Source: Paracoccus aerius (GTDB lineage: Bacteria; Pseudomonadota; Alphaproteobacteria; Rhodobacterales; Rhodobacteraceae). From it: DNA of 64,000 nucleotides. Where the stretch lies: the NCBI RefSeq assembly GCF_014656455.1, contig NZ_BNCL01000002.1:124001-188000 (forward strand), in the 5' to 3' direction. Numbering within the stretch: the stretch's first letter is position 1; every line of letters starts with the position of its first letter. Below, in pieces: positions 56,447-64,000 of the stretch. Both the position numbers and the translations under genes were made by a program. Under the pieces are notes generated by a model. The model made no database searches and was not told the origin of the DNA. It saw nothing but the letters and a program-made list of their open reading frames with translations.

Positions 56447-57675
56447 AGCAGTTGCAACTGCTCGGGCGGAGGGGCAAAGCGCGCCCGCAGCGAGGCGCTG
56501 TCGGTCAGGGCACCCGGATGCCAGTCGGGCAGCGTCACGAAGGCCCTGGCCTTGGACATGATCGCGCCCATCCGAAGCAGGTCGGCATAGCGCACCGGGC
56601 CGTTCCGACGCGCGGCGAGGATGCGCTGCACCGTCTTGGTGCCGAAGCCAGGAACCCGCAGCAGCATCTCCTTGGTCGCACGCGCGACCTCCACAGGGAA
56701 ATGCGCCCGGTTCGCAAGCGCCCAGGCCAATTTGGGGTCGATCGACAGGTCGAGGTTGCCTGACGGATGGGCCGCGCCGATCTCGTCGGCCTCGAACCCA
56801 TAGAAGCGCATCAGCCAATCGGCCTGGTACAGCCGGTGTTCCCGGATCAAGGGCGGCTTGACCAGCGGCAGAATGGCCGAGGAATCGGGGATCGGGCTGA
56901 AGGCCGAATAATAGACCCGCTTCAGGTCATAGCCGGAATACAGGTTCGCCGAGGTCTTCAGGATGTCGCGGTCGGTGGTCGCGTCCGCGCCGATGATCAT
57001 CTGCGTGGACTGGCCCGCGGGGGCGAAGCGCGCCGCGCGGCGCCCGGTATGGGTCTTTTCCTTCGCGGCCTCCCTGCCCAGGCGCACGTCCGCCATGGCG
57101 GCACGGATCGTCTCGGGGCGCTTTTCGGGGGCCAGCTCGCGGATACTGGCATCCTGCGGCAGTTCGATGTTCACAGACAACCGGTCGGCGTAAAGCCCCG
57201 CCTCGGCCACCAGTTCGGGCGAGGCGTCGGGAATGGTCTTCAGATGGATATAGCCCTTGAAACCGTGATCGACCCGCAGCATCCGCGCAATGCGGACCAT
57301 GTCGCCCATCGTCTGGTCGGGGCTGCGGATGATGCCCGACGACAGGAACAACCCCTCGATCATGTTGCGGCGATAGAACTCCAGCGTCAGCGTCACGACC
57401 TCTTCTGGGGAAAAGCGGGCGCGTTCCACGTTGCTGCTGACGCGGTTGATGCAATAGGCGCAGTCATAGATGCAGAAGTTCGTCATCAGGATCTTCAGCA
57501 GGCTGATGCAGCGCCCGTCCGGCGTATAGGCGTGGCAGATGCCCGACCCGCCTGCCGACCCGATGCCGCCGCTGCGCGAATCGCGCCGCGTCGTCCCGCT
57601 GCTGGCGCAAGAGGCGTCGTATTTTGCGGCGTCCGACAGGATCGCCAGCTTCTGCTGAAGGGTTCGCTGTGCCAT
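56443..57675 (-). CDS. UdgX-linked radical SAM protein (putative DNA modification/repair)
   Basis: A 410-residue radical SAM protein. The cluster motif is FCIYDCAYCINR (CxxxCxxC). RSPDQTMGDMVRI, YIHLKTIPDAS and ERAPEKRPETI-like segments follow, and the C-terminus holds a helix-hairpin-helix (LLRVPGFGTKTVQRILAAR) suited to DNA binding. The family (rSAM_link_UDG) is almost always next to DUF4130-UdgX. Its reaction is unknown. ATG 57675 lies 13 bases from a perfect SOS box. Confidence 0.9.
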   Translation of the reverse strand: MAQRTLQQKLAILSDAAKYDASCASSGTTRRDSRSGGIGSAGGSGICHAYTPDGRCISLLKILMTNFCIYDCAYCINRVSSNVERARFSPEEVVTLTLEFYRRNMIEGLFLSSGIIRSPDQTMGDMVRIARMLRVDHGFKGYIHLKTIPDASPELVAEAGLYADRLSVNIELPQDASIRELAPEKRPETIRAAMADVRLGREAAKEKTHTGRRAARFAPAGQSTQMIIGADATTDRDILKTSANLYSGYDLKRVYYSAFSPIPDSSAILPLVKPPLIREHRLYQADWLMRFYGFEADEIGAAHPSGNLDLSIDPKLAWALANRAHFPVEVARATKEMLLRVPGFGTKTVQRILAARRNGPVRYADLLRMGAIMSKARAFVTLPDWHPGALTDSASLRARFAPPPEQLQLL

Positions 57676-57688
57676 GTCGGGAATATAT

Positions 57689-57703
57689 GTTCCCGGTGCG
57701 TTC
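57689..57703. promoter_or_regulatory. Perfect alphaproteobacterial SOS (LexA) box
   Basis: GTTC-CCGGTGC-GTTC at 57689-57703 is an exact GTTC-N7-GTTC, the LexA site known from Rhodobacter and other alphaproteobacteria. It lies 13 bases upstream of the radical SAM start, where bound LexA would block transcription. It may also touch the divergent LolA promoter, about 100 bases away. Confidence 0.75.
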
Positions 57704-57800
57704 CGTTCAACGTCTACGAGATCGGAACCCTCACATACACGAGAGCGTTCGCCGCCTGCGCATCCGCCAGTCGTGATGTGCAACCGGCATCAGGAAGGAT

Positions 57801-58406
57801 ATGATCGGCGCCATGAACATCAGATCGCTCGCCCTTGCGCCCGCCCTTGTCCTTGGCCTTGCCTTTCCGGCCTTGGCCGAGAAGATTCCGCTGAACGAAT
57901 TGTCGCGTTACCTGAACCGGATGACGACAGCGACGTCCGAGTTCACGCAGGTCAATCCCGACGGCTCGATCTCGACCGGGACGGTCTTTATCCAGCGGCC
58001 GGGCCGGGTGCGCTTCGAATACAACAACGACAACACGCTGGTGCTGGCCTCGGGCGGCAACGTCGCGGTGTTCGATCCCAAGTCGAGCGGCCCGCAGCAA
58101 TATCCGCTGTCGCAGACGCCCCTGTCGATCATCCTGGACGCCAACGTGAACCTGGGCCGCGCCAATATGGTCACGGCGCATACGGAATCAAAGAACGCCA
58201 CTGTGGTGACCGCGCAGGATCCGCAAAACCCGCAATACGGCAACATCCAGATGGTCTTTACCGCGGGCCCCACGCAATTGCGCCAGTGGATCGTGACCGA
58301 CGACAGCGGCCAGAAGACCACCGTCATCCTTGGCGAGATGCGCGAGGGTGGCTCGATTCCCGCGTCGAAATTCTCGATCAACAACGAGTTGGCGCGGCGC
58401 AACTGA
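57801..58406 (+). CDS. lolA: LolA-family outer-membrane lipoprotein carrier
   Basis: A 201-residue exported protein with a signal peptide cut near ALA|EKIPL (residue 27). The LolA-like fold shows in FTQVNPDGSISTGTVFIQRPGRVRFEY and VAVFDPKSSGPQQYPL. LolA carries lipoproteins across the periplasm to LolB or the outer membrane. Start is ATG 57801 (AGGA 5 bases upstream) or ATG 57813. It follows a 125-base gap shared with the SOS-controlled repair genes. Confidence 0.88.
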   Translation: MIGAMNIRSLALAPALVLGLAFPALAEKIPLNELSRYLNRMTTATSEFTQVNPDGSISTGTVFIQRPGRVRFEYNNDNTLVLASGGNVAVFDPKSSGPQQYPLSQTPLSIILDANVNLGRANMVTAHTESKNATVVTAQDPQNPQYGNIQMVFTAGPTQLRQWIVTDDSGQKTTVILGEMREGGSIPASKFSINNELARRN

Positions 58407-58474
58407 TCGAAGCGGGCCTTTCCATCAGCCCGCTTGATGAAAGGCATCACGCCGACAGGGCTTGATCTTGGGGC

Positions 58475-59770
58475 ATGACAGGTTCAACGCTGGCCGCGAC
58501 ACATGGCCGCGCGGGTTCCGTCATGCCCTCTTCTCGTCTCTTCACACCCATCCTGATCGGCGGATCGCTGATCCTGCTGATCAACTTTGCCCTCCGGGCC
58601 AGTTTCGGCGTCTTCCAGATCCCCATCGCCGCCGATTTCGGCTGGCCACGCGCCGAATTTTCGCTGGCCATCGCCATCCAGAACTTGGCCTGGGGGATCG
58701 GACAGCCGATCTTCGGGGCGCTTGCCGAACGCTGGGGCGACCGCTGGGCGATCATCCTGGGGGCCATCCTGTATTCGGCAGGCCTGATCCTGACCGCCTT
58801 CGCAACCTCGCCTGCCACCATGCAATTGCTTGAGGTGATGGTGGGCTTTGGCATCGCGGGCACGGGCTTCGGCGTGATCCTGGCGGTCGTCGGTCGTGCC
58901 GCCAGCGACGAGAACCGCAGCCTTGCCCTGGGCATCGCCACCGCCGCCGGGTCAGCGGGCCAGGTCTTCGGCGCCCCCTTGGCCGAGGTTCTGCTGGGCT
59001 TCTACAGCTGGCAGATGGTGTTCGTCATCTTCGGGGTGATCGTGCTGGCCTGCATGGCCTTCCTGCCGATGCTGGGCGACGGCAAGCCCGCCAGCCGCCA
59101 CGAGCTTGAGGAAAGCCTGGGCAGCGTCCTGGGCCGCGCCTTTCGCGACCCGTCCTTCCTGATGATCTTCGTCGGCTTCTTTTCCTGCGGCTATCAGCTT
59201 GGCTTCATCACCGCCCATTTCCCCGCCATGATCACCGAGATGTGCGGGCCGATCAATCCGATGGGCACGCTGGCCAGCATCGGCATCACCACGACCTCGG
59301 CCCTGGGGGCGGTGGCGATCAGCCTGATCGGATTGGCCAATATCGCGGGCTCGATCATGGCGGGCTGGCTGGGCAAGAGATACACGAAAAAATACCTGCT
59401 GGCGGGCATTTATACCCTGCGCACCATCGCCGCCGCCGCCTTCATCCTGCTGCCCATCACGCCCGCAAGCGTGGTGATCTTCTCGCTGGTGATGGGGGCG
59501 CTGTGGCTGGCCACCGTGCCGCTGACCTCGGGGTTGATCGCCTATATCTATGGGCTGCGCTACATGGGCACGCTTTACGGCTTCGTGTTCCTGTCCCACC
59601 AGATCGGATCCTTCCTGGGCGTCTGGCTGGGCGGCAAGCTGTACGACCTGCACGGCGACTACACAATGGTCTGGTGGGTCGGCGTGGGGGTCGGGGCGCT
59701 GAGCGCGCTGATCCACCTGCCCGTGCGCGAGGCGCCGTCCCGCCTGCCAGCAGCCGTTCCGGCGGTTTGA
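58475..59770 (+). CDS. MFS transporter, 12-segment
   Basis: A 431-residue inner-membrane transporter with 12 hydrophobic segments and a charged middle loop (about 205-225). It has an MFS-type loop, GQPIFGALAERWGDRW, between segments 2 and 3. The layout (RASFGVFQIPIAADFGW start, two symmetrical halves) resembles the oxalate/formate antiporter-like and monocarboxylate groups. The substrate is unknown. ATG 58475 or ATG 58523 (MPSSRLFTP) are possible starts; the second begins nearer to the first helix. Confidence 0.88.
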   Translation: MTGSTLAATHGRAGSVMPSSRLFTPILIGGSLILLINFALRASFGVFQIPIAADFGWPRAEFSLAIAIQNLAWGIGQPIFGALAERWGDRWAIILGAILYSAGLILTAFATSPATMQLLEVMVGFGIAGTGFGVILAVVGRAASDENRSLALGIATAAGSAGQVFGAPLAEVLLGFYSWQMVFVIFGVIVLACMAFLPMLGDGKPASRHELEESLGSVLGRAFRDPSFLMIFVGFFSCGYQLGFITAHFPAMITEMCGPINPMGTLASIGITTTSALGAVAISLIGLANIAGSIMAGWLGKRYTKKYLLAGIYTLRTIAAAAFILLPITPASVVIFSLVMGALWLATVPLTSGLIAYIYGLRYMGTLYGFVFLSHQIGSFLGVWLGGKLYDLHGDYTMVWWVGVGVGALSALIHLPVREAPSRLPAAVPAV

Positions 59771-59824
59771 CCTGGGGCGGGCGCGGCCCTAGGGTCCGGC
59801 CCGCGCCCAGGACAGGATTCGCCC

Positions 59825-60514
59825 ATGACAAGCCCGCCCCGCCACCACCCTTCGGAACGCGCCATTGCGATCCGCTATCAGCAACTGTCGGCCGAGGTGA
59901 AGGCCCTGCAACGCCAATGCTATGCGCTGGCGACGCTGCGCCTGCGCGCGGCGGTTGACGCCAGTGGCACCGGCAAGGGCCTGGCCGTGGTCAGCGACAT
60001 CGACGAGACGATCCTGGACAATACCGCCGTCATGGCCCATGCCATGACCCTGGGCGAACATCTGGACGGGTTCGAGACCTGGAAGATGTGGGAACGCGAG
60101 GGCACGCCGCATCTGCTGCCGGGCGCGAGCGATTTCTTCCACCTGGCCGACAGGCTGGGCGTGACGATCTTCTATGTCTCGGACCGGTTCGAGGAAAACA
60201 AGCTGGCGACCATCGCCACCCTGTCCCGCCTGGGCCTGCCGCAGGTCCATGCGGACCAGGTCCTGCTGTTCGGCCCGCCCAAGGCCGAACGCCGCGCTGC
60301 CGTGGAACGCGACCACCGCATTATCCTGCACCTGGGCGACACGCTGCACGATTTCCACGGCTGCTTCGCGGGCGTCACGCTGGAAGAGCAGCACCAACTT
60401 GCCAGTGACCACGCCGACCGCTTTGGCGAAGACTGGATAGTCTTCCCCAACGCGGCCCACGGCACCTGGATGGAGGCCGAACTGCGCCCGTGGGAGGCGC
60501 CCAAGCCCCGCTAG
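59825..60514 (+). CDS. HAD-family acid phosphatase, e(P4)-like, without signal peptide
   Basis: A 229-residue HAD phosphatase of the class B/e(P4) acid phosphatase group (PF03767). The DxDET motif is VVSDIDETILDN, motif II FYVSDR, and motif IV ILHLGDTLHDF. Lipoprotein e(P4) homologues carry a lipobox signal, but here the N-terminus (MTSPPRHHPSERAI) is hydrophilic, so it should stay in the cytoplasm. It may dephosphorylate nucleotides. Its stop overlaps that of the convergent gene within CTAG (60511-60514). Confidence 0.85.
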   Translation: MTSPPRHHPSERAIAIRYQQLSAEVKALQRQCYALATLRLRAAVDASGTGKGLAVVSDIDETILDNTAVMAHAMTLGEHLDGFETWKMWEREGTPHLLPGASDFFHLADRLGVTIFYVSDRFEENKLATIATLSRLGLPQVHADQVLLFGPPKAERRAAVERDHRIILHLGDTLHDFHGCFAGVTLEEQHQLASDHADRFGEDWIVFPNAAHGTWMEAELRPWEAPKPR

Positions 60515-61104
60515 TCGCCCAGGTGACCTGCGATGGCGCGACCCAGGGCGAAGGCGCGCTGTTCCAGGATCACCGGCGTTTCGCAGACATAGGTCAGCGA
60601 TTGCTGGCGTTCGGTGAAGATGCGCTGATCCCAGTCAAGCGCCTCTTCGGCGGCGTCGATGGCGTCGAAGTCGGGATCGGCGGCGGCTTCAAGTTCCGCC
60701 ATCTGCGCGCGGCGTTCCTCGATCCGCTGGGACAGCGAAACCTGGCTGCGCCCGTATCGGGCGATGCCGTCGATCAAGGCGGACCGGTCAGGCTCGATCT
60801 TGTTGAAGATCGCGACCATCAGCGCGGTCAGGCGGGCATCGTCGGCCCCTGCGGCAAAGTCGGCGATGGCGGCCTCGGCCTCCTCGATTGGCAGGCGGCG
60901 CTGTTCCAGCCGGGCGGCAAGCGCGTCGATCTGCGGGTCGCGGGCCAGTTCGGCGATCCGGTCGTCGGGCACGGGACCCGTCCAGACTTGGCCCAGCGAC
61001 AGATGCGGCTGCTTCCGCTGGATGCAGGGCCATTCGGGATCGGTCCCGGTGGCCGCGAAAGCGGGCGCGGCGGCGAGGATCGCCAGTGCGACAAGGTATT
61101 TCAT
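60511..61104 (-). CDS. Exported protein of the PQQ-linked ABC cluster
   Basis: A 197-residue protein with a signal peptide ending at AFAATG (residue 17). The mature part has a Cys near each end (WPCIQRKQP and YVCETP) and is otherwise helical and charged. The function is unknown. It is translationally coupled to the ABC permease (ATGA overlap) and closes the quinoprotein-associated cluster. ATG 61104 has AAGGAGAGGGG upstream. Confidence 0.8.
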   Translation of the reverse strand: MKYLVALAILAAAPAFAATGTDPEWPCIQRKQPHLSLGQVWTGPVPDDRIAELARDPQIDALAARLEQRRLPIEEAEAAIADFAAGADDARLTALMVAIFNKIEPDRSALIDGIARYGRSQVSLSQRIEERRAQMAELEAAADPDFDAIDAAEEALDWDQRIFTERQQSLTYVCETPVILEQRAFALGRAIAGHLGD

Positions 61105-61922
61105 CCCCTCTCCTTCCTTCTGGCCCACAGGCCCTTGGCGGGATCATACATGAAGACGGCGCCCCCGAAGAAGACCGCAAGGCAGCCCGCGACGATCTCC
61201 AGGGCCTGCCAGTTGATCTGCAGGTACAGCGCGAAGCGGATCAGTTCGACCGCATAGGTGAAGGGATTGGCCGCGCAGATGTCGTGCAGCAGGGGCGAGC
61301 TTTCCTGCATCCGCCACAGCGGATAAAGCGCCGATGACGCGAAGAACATCGGGAAGATCACGAAGTTCATCACGCCCGCAAAATTTTCCAACTGCCGGAT
61401 CGCGGATGACAGGAACAGCCCCAACGCGCCCAGCATCAGCCCCGACAGGACCAGGGCTGGCAGCACCGCGACATAGCCCCAGGCAGGCGGCCGGATGTCC
61501 CAGAACCAGGCGATCAGCAGAAAGGCATAGGCCTGGATGATCGAAACGATCACCCCCGCCATCAGCTTCGATCCCAGCAGGAACCAGCGGGGAAAGGGGC
61601 TGACCAGCAGCGTCCGCATCGCCCCGGTCTCGCGGTCATAGACCATCGACAGCGATGACTGCATCCCGTTGAACAGCTGGATCATCGCGACCAGCCCGGG
61701 GGTCACATAGACCTCGTAGAGGACATAGGTCTGGTAGGGCGGCGTGATCGACAGGCCCAGCACGGCGCGGAAACCGGCCGCGAAGATGAACAGCCAGACC
61801 AGCGGACGCACCAGGGCCGCCAGGAACCGGCCGCGCTGCTGGACGAAGCGCAGCGTCTCGCGCCAGGCGATGCCGCGGAAGGCGGTGGCCCAGGCGGATG
61901 CGGGAAAACGGCGTTCCGTCAT
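61101..61922 (-). CDS. ABC-2 type permease, PQQ-dependent alcohol dehydrogenase system
   Basis: A 273-residue inner-membrane protein with six hydrophobic segments and an ABC-2 permease layout (VYDRETGAMRTLLVSPFPRWFLLGSKL, then ANPFTYAVELIRFALY). It matches the permease that accompanies PQQ-dependent alcohol dehydrogenases (TIGR03861-like). The substrate is unknown. It overlaps both neighbours by four bases, one operon with the ATPase. Confidence 0.88.
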   Translation of the reverse strand: MTERRFPASAWATAFRGIAWRETLRFVQQRGRFLAALVRPLVWLFIFAAGFRAVLGLSITPPYQTYVLYEVYVTPGLVAMIQLFNGMQSSLSMVYDRETGAMRTLLVSPFPRWFLLGSKLMAGVIVSIIQAYAFLLIAWFWDIRPPAWGYVAVLPALVLSGLMLGALGLFLSSAIRQLENFAGVMNFVIFPMFFASSALYPLWRMQESSPLLHDICAANPFTYAVELIRFALYLQINWQALEIVAGCLAVFFGGAVFMYDPAKGLWARRKERG

Positions 61923-62638
61923 GCGGCGGTTCCCGTCAGGGCAAGGAAGGACTGGGTCAGGCCCGAGGGTCCGGCAATCGAGGATGCCTTGCCCTGGCTG
62001 AGGACGCGTCCCTTGTGCAGGATCACCAGGTCGTCGTCGGGCTGGATCTCGTCCATGATATGGGTGGCCCACAATGCCGACACGCCCTCGGCTGCGATCA
62101 GGCGGCGGGTCAGGGCCAGGACCTCGGCCCGCGACTTCACGTCCAGGCCCACCGTCGCCTCGTCCAGCAGCAGCAGGTCAGGGCGGTGCATCAGCGCGCG
62201 CGCGATCTCGGCCCGGCGCTGCTGGCCGCCTGACAGGGCCGAGACCCGGTCATCGGCCCGCGCCTCAAGCCCCACCTGGGCCAGGACCTGCCGGGTCCGG
62301 TCGCGGGCGGCGCGGCGGGCGATGCCGTGCAGGGCGGCGTGATAGGCCAGGTTCTGCGCGACCGTCAGGTCCGCATCCAAGGCGCGGCTCTGGAAGACGA
62401 CGCCCAGCCGGGCCATCGCCTGCGCAGGCTGGCGGCGCAGGTCGTGGCCGGCAACCTCGATGCTGCCCGAGACATTGCTGTAGAGCCGCGTCACCAGCGA
62501 GAACAGCGTGGTCTTGCCCGCGCCGTTCACCCCAAGAAGCGCGGTGAAGCTGCCGCGCGGAACGGTCAGCGACACGTCCGACAATGCCTGGACGCTGCCG
62601 AAATTGTGCGACAGGCCGGTGATGCGAAGCGCGTCCAT
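61919..62638 (-). CDS. ABC transporter ATPase, PQQ-dependent alcohol dehydrogenase system
   Basis: A 239-residue ATPase. Walker A is LGVNGAGKTTLF, the signature LSGGQQRRAEIARAL, and Walker B LLLLDEATVGLD, with WATHIMDEI. It matches the quinoprotein-associated ATPase family (TIGR03864-like), about 236 residues. I chose ATG 62638, with AGGACC upstream; the upstream ATG 62674 falls inside a hairpin. Confidence 0.9.
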   Translation of the reverse strand: MDALRITGLSHNFGSVQALSDVSLTVPRGSFTALLGVNGAGKTTLFSLVTRLYSNVSGSIEVAGHDLRRQPAQAMARLGVVFQSRALDADLTVAQNLAYHAALHGIARRAARDRTRQVLAQVGLEARADDRVSALSGGQQRRAEIARALMHRPDLLLLDEATVGLDVKSRAEVLALTRRLIAAEGVSALWATHIMDEIQPDDDLVILHKGRVLSQGKASSIAGPSGLTQSFLALTGTAA

Positions 62639-62658
62639 GGGGGTCCTGTATTGCTGTC

Positions 62659-62681
62659 GGGGCGGATTTGACATCCGCCCC
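62659..62681 (-). promoter_or_regulatory. Intercistronic hairpin upstream of the ABC ATPase
   Basis: Perfect arms GGGGCGGAT (62659-62667) and ATCCGCCCC (62673-62681) with a 5-base loop. It lies between the acidic exported-protein gene and the ATPase start, 20 bases before ATG 62638. There is no T-run, so it may set relative mRNA stability or partial termination. Confidence 0.5.
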
Positions 62682-62739
62682 TGCGCACCTCGTCAGGCGG
62701 GACCTGCGCTGTCAAGTCGGCGCATGGTCCCGGATCGGG

Positions 62740-63306
62740 TCATTGGATGTTGAAGACGGCCTGCTGGCTTTCGCCCGACGACCCCGGGATCGACAGCGTA
62801 TAGCGGCCCGGCGTGATCGCCACAAAGCTGATCACGGCGGTTCCGGCATTGTCGAACTCGATGCTGTGGACACCCATCGGGCGGATCTCGATGTCGTTGA
62901 TGACGATCTCGTTGATCCAGATCGACCGGAAGAAGTCGCCCCCCGACAGCGCAAGCTCCTGGCTGCCGTCGGCATTGATGGCGATGCGGTAGAAACCGCC
63001 CGATTTCAGCGTGTATTCGTCCCCCGCGACTGGCGAACCCGATGCCAGAGTCAGCGGCGCCAGGTCGGTGCGGTTGTCCCGCGCCATGATGCCCGAGAAG
63101 CCATAATCGAACTTGCCCTGGGCATCATAGGTGGCGGCCGCCTCGCCGCCCGCTTCCTCCTCCTCTTCCTCTTCTTCGTCTTCCTCGGGTGCGGCATCGG
63201 GCGCGGCTTCGGTCGCAGCGGCGCCTTCGTTGGCGGCGGCGTCCTGCGCGGCGGCGGGGACGGACAGGCCGGCCATGATCATCAGAACGGTCAGCAAACG
63301 GGTCAT
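62740..63306 (-). CDS. Exported protein with an acidic run, quinoprotein cluster
   Basis: A 188-residue exported protein. The signal peptide ends at AAAQ (residue 21). It is followed by an Ala-rich stretch and a run of nine or so Glu/Asp residues (about 40-52), then a beta-rich C-terminal domain (90-188) ending QQAVFNIQ. The family is unknown to me. It is 36 bases after the beta-propeller gene and shares its operon. The acidic run could bind calcium or lanthanide ions, as PQQ dehydrogenases need such ions, but that is inference only. Confidence 0.8.
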   Translation of the reverse strand: MTRLLTVLMIMAGLSVPAAAQDAAANEGAAATEAAPDAAPEEDEEEEEEEEAGGEAAATYDAQGKFDYGFSGIMARDNRTDLAPLTLASGSPVAGDEYTLKSGGFYRIAINADGSQELALSGGDFFRSIWINEIVINDIEIRPMGVHSIEFDNAGTAVISFVAITPGRYTLSIPGSSGESQQAVFNIQ

Positions 63307-63342
63307 GTTTTATCCTTTGTTGATGAATCTGTTGGGACCGGA

Positions 63343-64000
63343 TCAGTTGGGCGCGACCACCACGCCCCAGGGCTGCTGGCCCACCTGGACGGACTTGATC
63401 ACCTCCTCGGCGGCGACATCGATGACCGACACGTCGTTCGAGTTGCCGTTGGTGGTGAACAGGTATTTCTCGTCCGGGGTGAAGGCCATCTGCCAAACCC
63501 GCTGGCCGACCAGAAGGTAATCCTTGACCTCGTCCGTCTCGCCGTCGATCACGGCCACGCGGTTCGACGGCCCAAGCGCCACGAAGACCTTCTTGCCGTC
63601 ATTCGTCACCCGCACGCCGACCGGCTGGATCGCCTCGGGCAGCACGCCGGGCACCTCGAAGGTGATCTTCTTCGTGATCTCCTGCGTGGCGGGGTCGATC
63701 ACGCTGATCGTGCCGCCGATTTCCGCGCTGACATACAGCTTCGTGCCGTCATGGTTGAACTCGGCAAAGCGGGGGCGGGAATCGACCAGGACATTGGCCA
63801 CGATCTCGAATGTGTCGGTGTCGATGAAATGCGCCATGTTCGTCGTTTCCGACGTGTTGATGACGATCTTGCCGTCGGGGCTGACGCCCATTCCCTCGGG
63901 TTCGACGCCCACGGGGATTTCGGCCAGCACCTGCTTGGACTTCACGTCCACGACGGTGACGAGGTTGTCATCCTCGTTGGCGATATAGAGCGGGTTGCCG
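63343..64000 (-). CDS. YVTN beta-propeller protein, PQQ-dependent catabolism-associated (partial)
   Basis: About 219 residues of the C-terminal part are inside the window; the gene begins beyond base 64000. Repeats such as GVEPEGMGVSPDGKIVINTSE, AEFNHDGTKLYVSAEIGGTISVID and FTPDEKYLFTTNGNSNDVSVID are YVTN/NHL-type blades. This fits the 'PQQ-dependent catabolism-associated beta-propeller' family. It is exported in homologues; the signal peptide is not in the window. It heads the visible part of the cluster. Confidence 0.88.
   Translation of the reverse strand, partial: GNPLYIANEDDNLVTVVDVKSKQVLAEIPVGVEPEGMGVSPDGKIVINTSETTNMAHFIDTDTFEIVANVLVDSRPRFAEFNHDGTKLYVSAEIGGTISVIDPATQEITKKITFEVPGVLPEAIQPVGVRVTNDGKKVFVALGPSNRVAVIDGETDEVKDYLLVGQRVWQMAFTPDEKYLFTTNGNSNDVSVIDVAAEEVIKSVQVGQQPWGVVVAPN

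Overview
The window is high-GC, gene-dense chromosomal DNA of an alphaproteobacterium. Gene content points to Rhodobacterales, most likely Paracoccus or a close relative. The evidence is a PQQ biosynthesis cluster with quinoprotein 'relay' genes, an agl alpha-glucoside operon, the dnaA-dnaN-recF-gyrB block beside rpsT, mutM and ubiE-ubiB, and a GTTC-N7-GTTC SOS box of the alphaproteobacterial type. The genus is inferred from gene content and order, not from a database search. No phage, insertion sequence, CRISPR array, rRNA or tRNA gene is visible.

Left part (1-21.3 kb): an atypical short-chain dehydrogenase converges on a large sulfotransferase-like/GT90 protein. A tandem glycine riboswitch precedes gcvT-gcvH-gcvP. 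Then come argC, a DUF779 protein, topoisomerase IB, an acetaldehyde-type aldehyde dehydrogenase with its AcoR-like regulator and a perfect operator-like palindrome, a membrane PQQ glucose dehydrogenase, and the aglEFG-aglA-aglK operon for alpha-glucoside uptake and hydrolysis.

PQQ and quinoprotein region (21.3-31.5 kb): a zinc metallohydrolase diverges from pqqA-B-C-D-E, followed by a SoxYZ-like carrier and a cysteine hydrolase. Next are a LuxR-type response regulator, a FIST sensor protein and a soluble hybrid histidine kinase, then two small exported proteins. A dyad CGACCTTRGTCG lies just upstream of the predicted pqqA and response-regulator promoters, and a degenerate copy lies before the exported pair, so these units may form one regulon. 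At the right edge (60.5-64 kb) a second quinoprotein-linked cluster (YVTN beta-propeller, acidic exported protein, ABC ATPase and permease, exported protein) runs out of the window.

Housekeeping and replication region (31.5-44.2 kb): ubiE-ubiB diverge from mutM, followed by an enoyl-CoA hydratase, rpsT, dnaA, dnaN, recF, gyrB and an Omp25-like barrel protein. The 473-base dnaA-dnaN gap holds a 24-residue hydrophobic peptide gene with a strong ribosome-binding site and several RNA hairpins, all between two copies of a 33-base direct repeat. It looks like a type I toxin-antitoxin or structured-RNA locus and is the most unusual signal in the window.

DNA repair region (44-58 kb): the exonuclease-ligase-Lhr helicase-PdeM operon, then EamA exporter, HU, AMP nucleosidase, an NAD-dependent epimerase and a UbiH-like hydroxylase. 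A radical SAM-UdgX pair follows, headed by a perfect SOS box. LolA, an MFS transporter and a HAD acid phosphatase fill the interval before the right-edge cluster.
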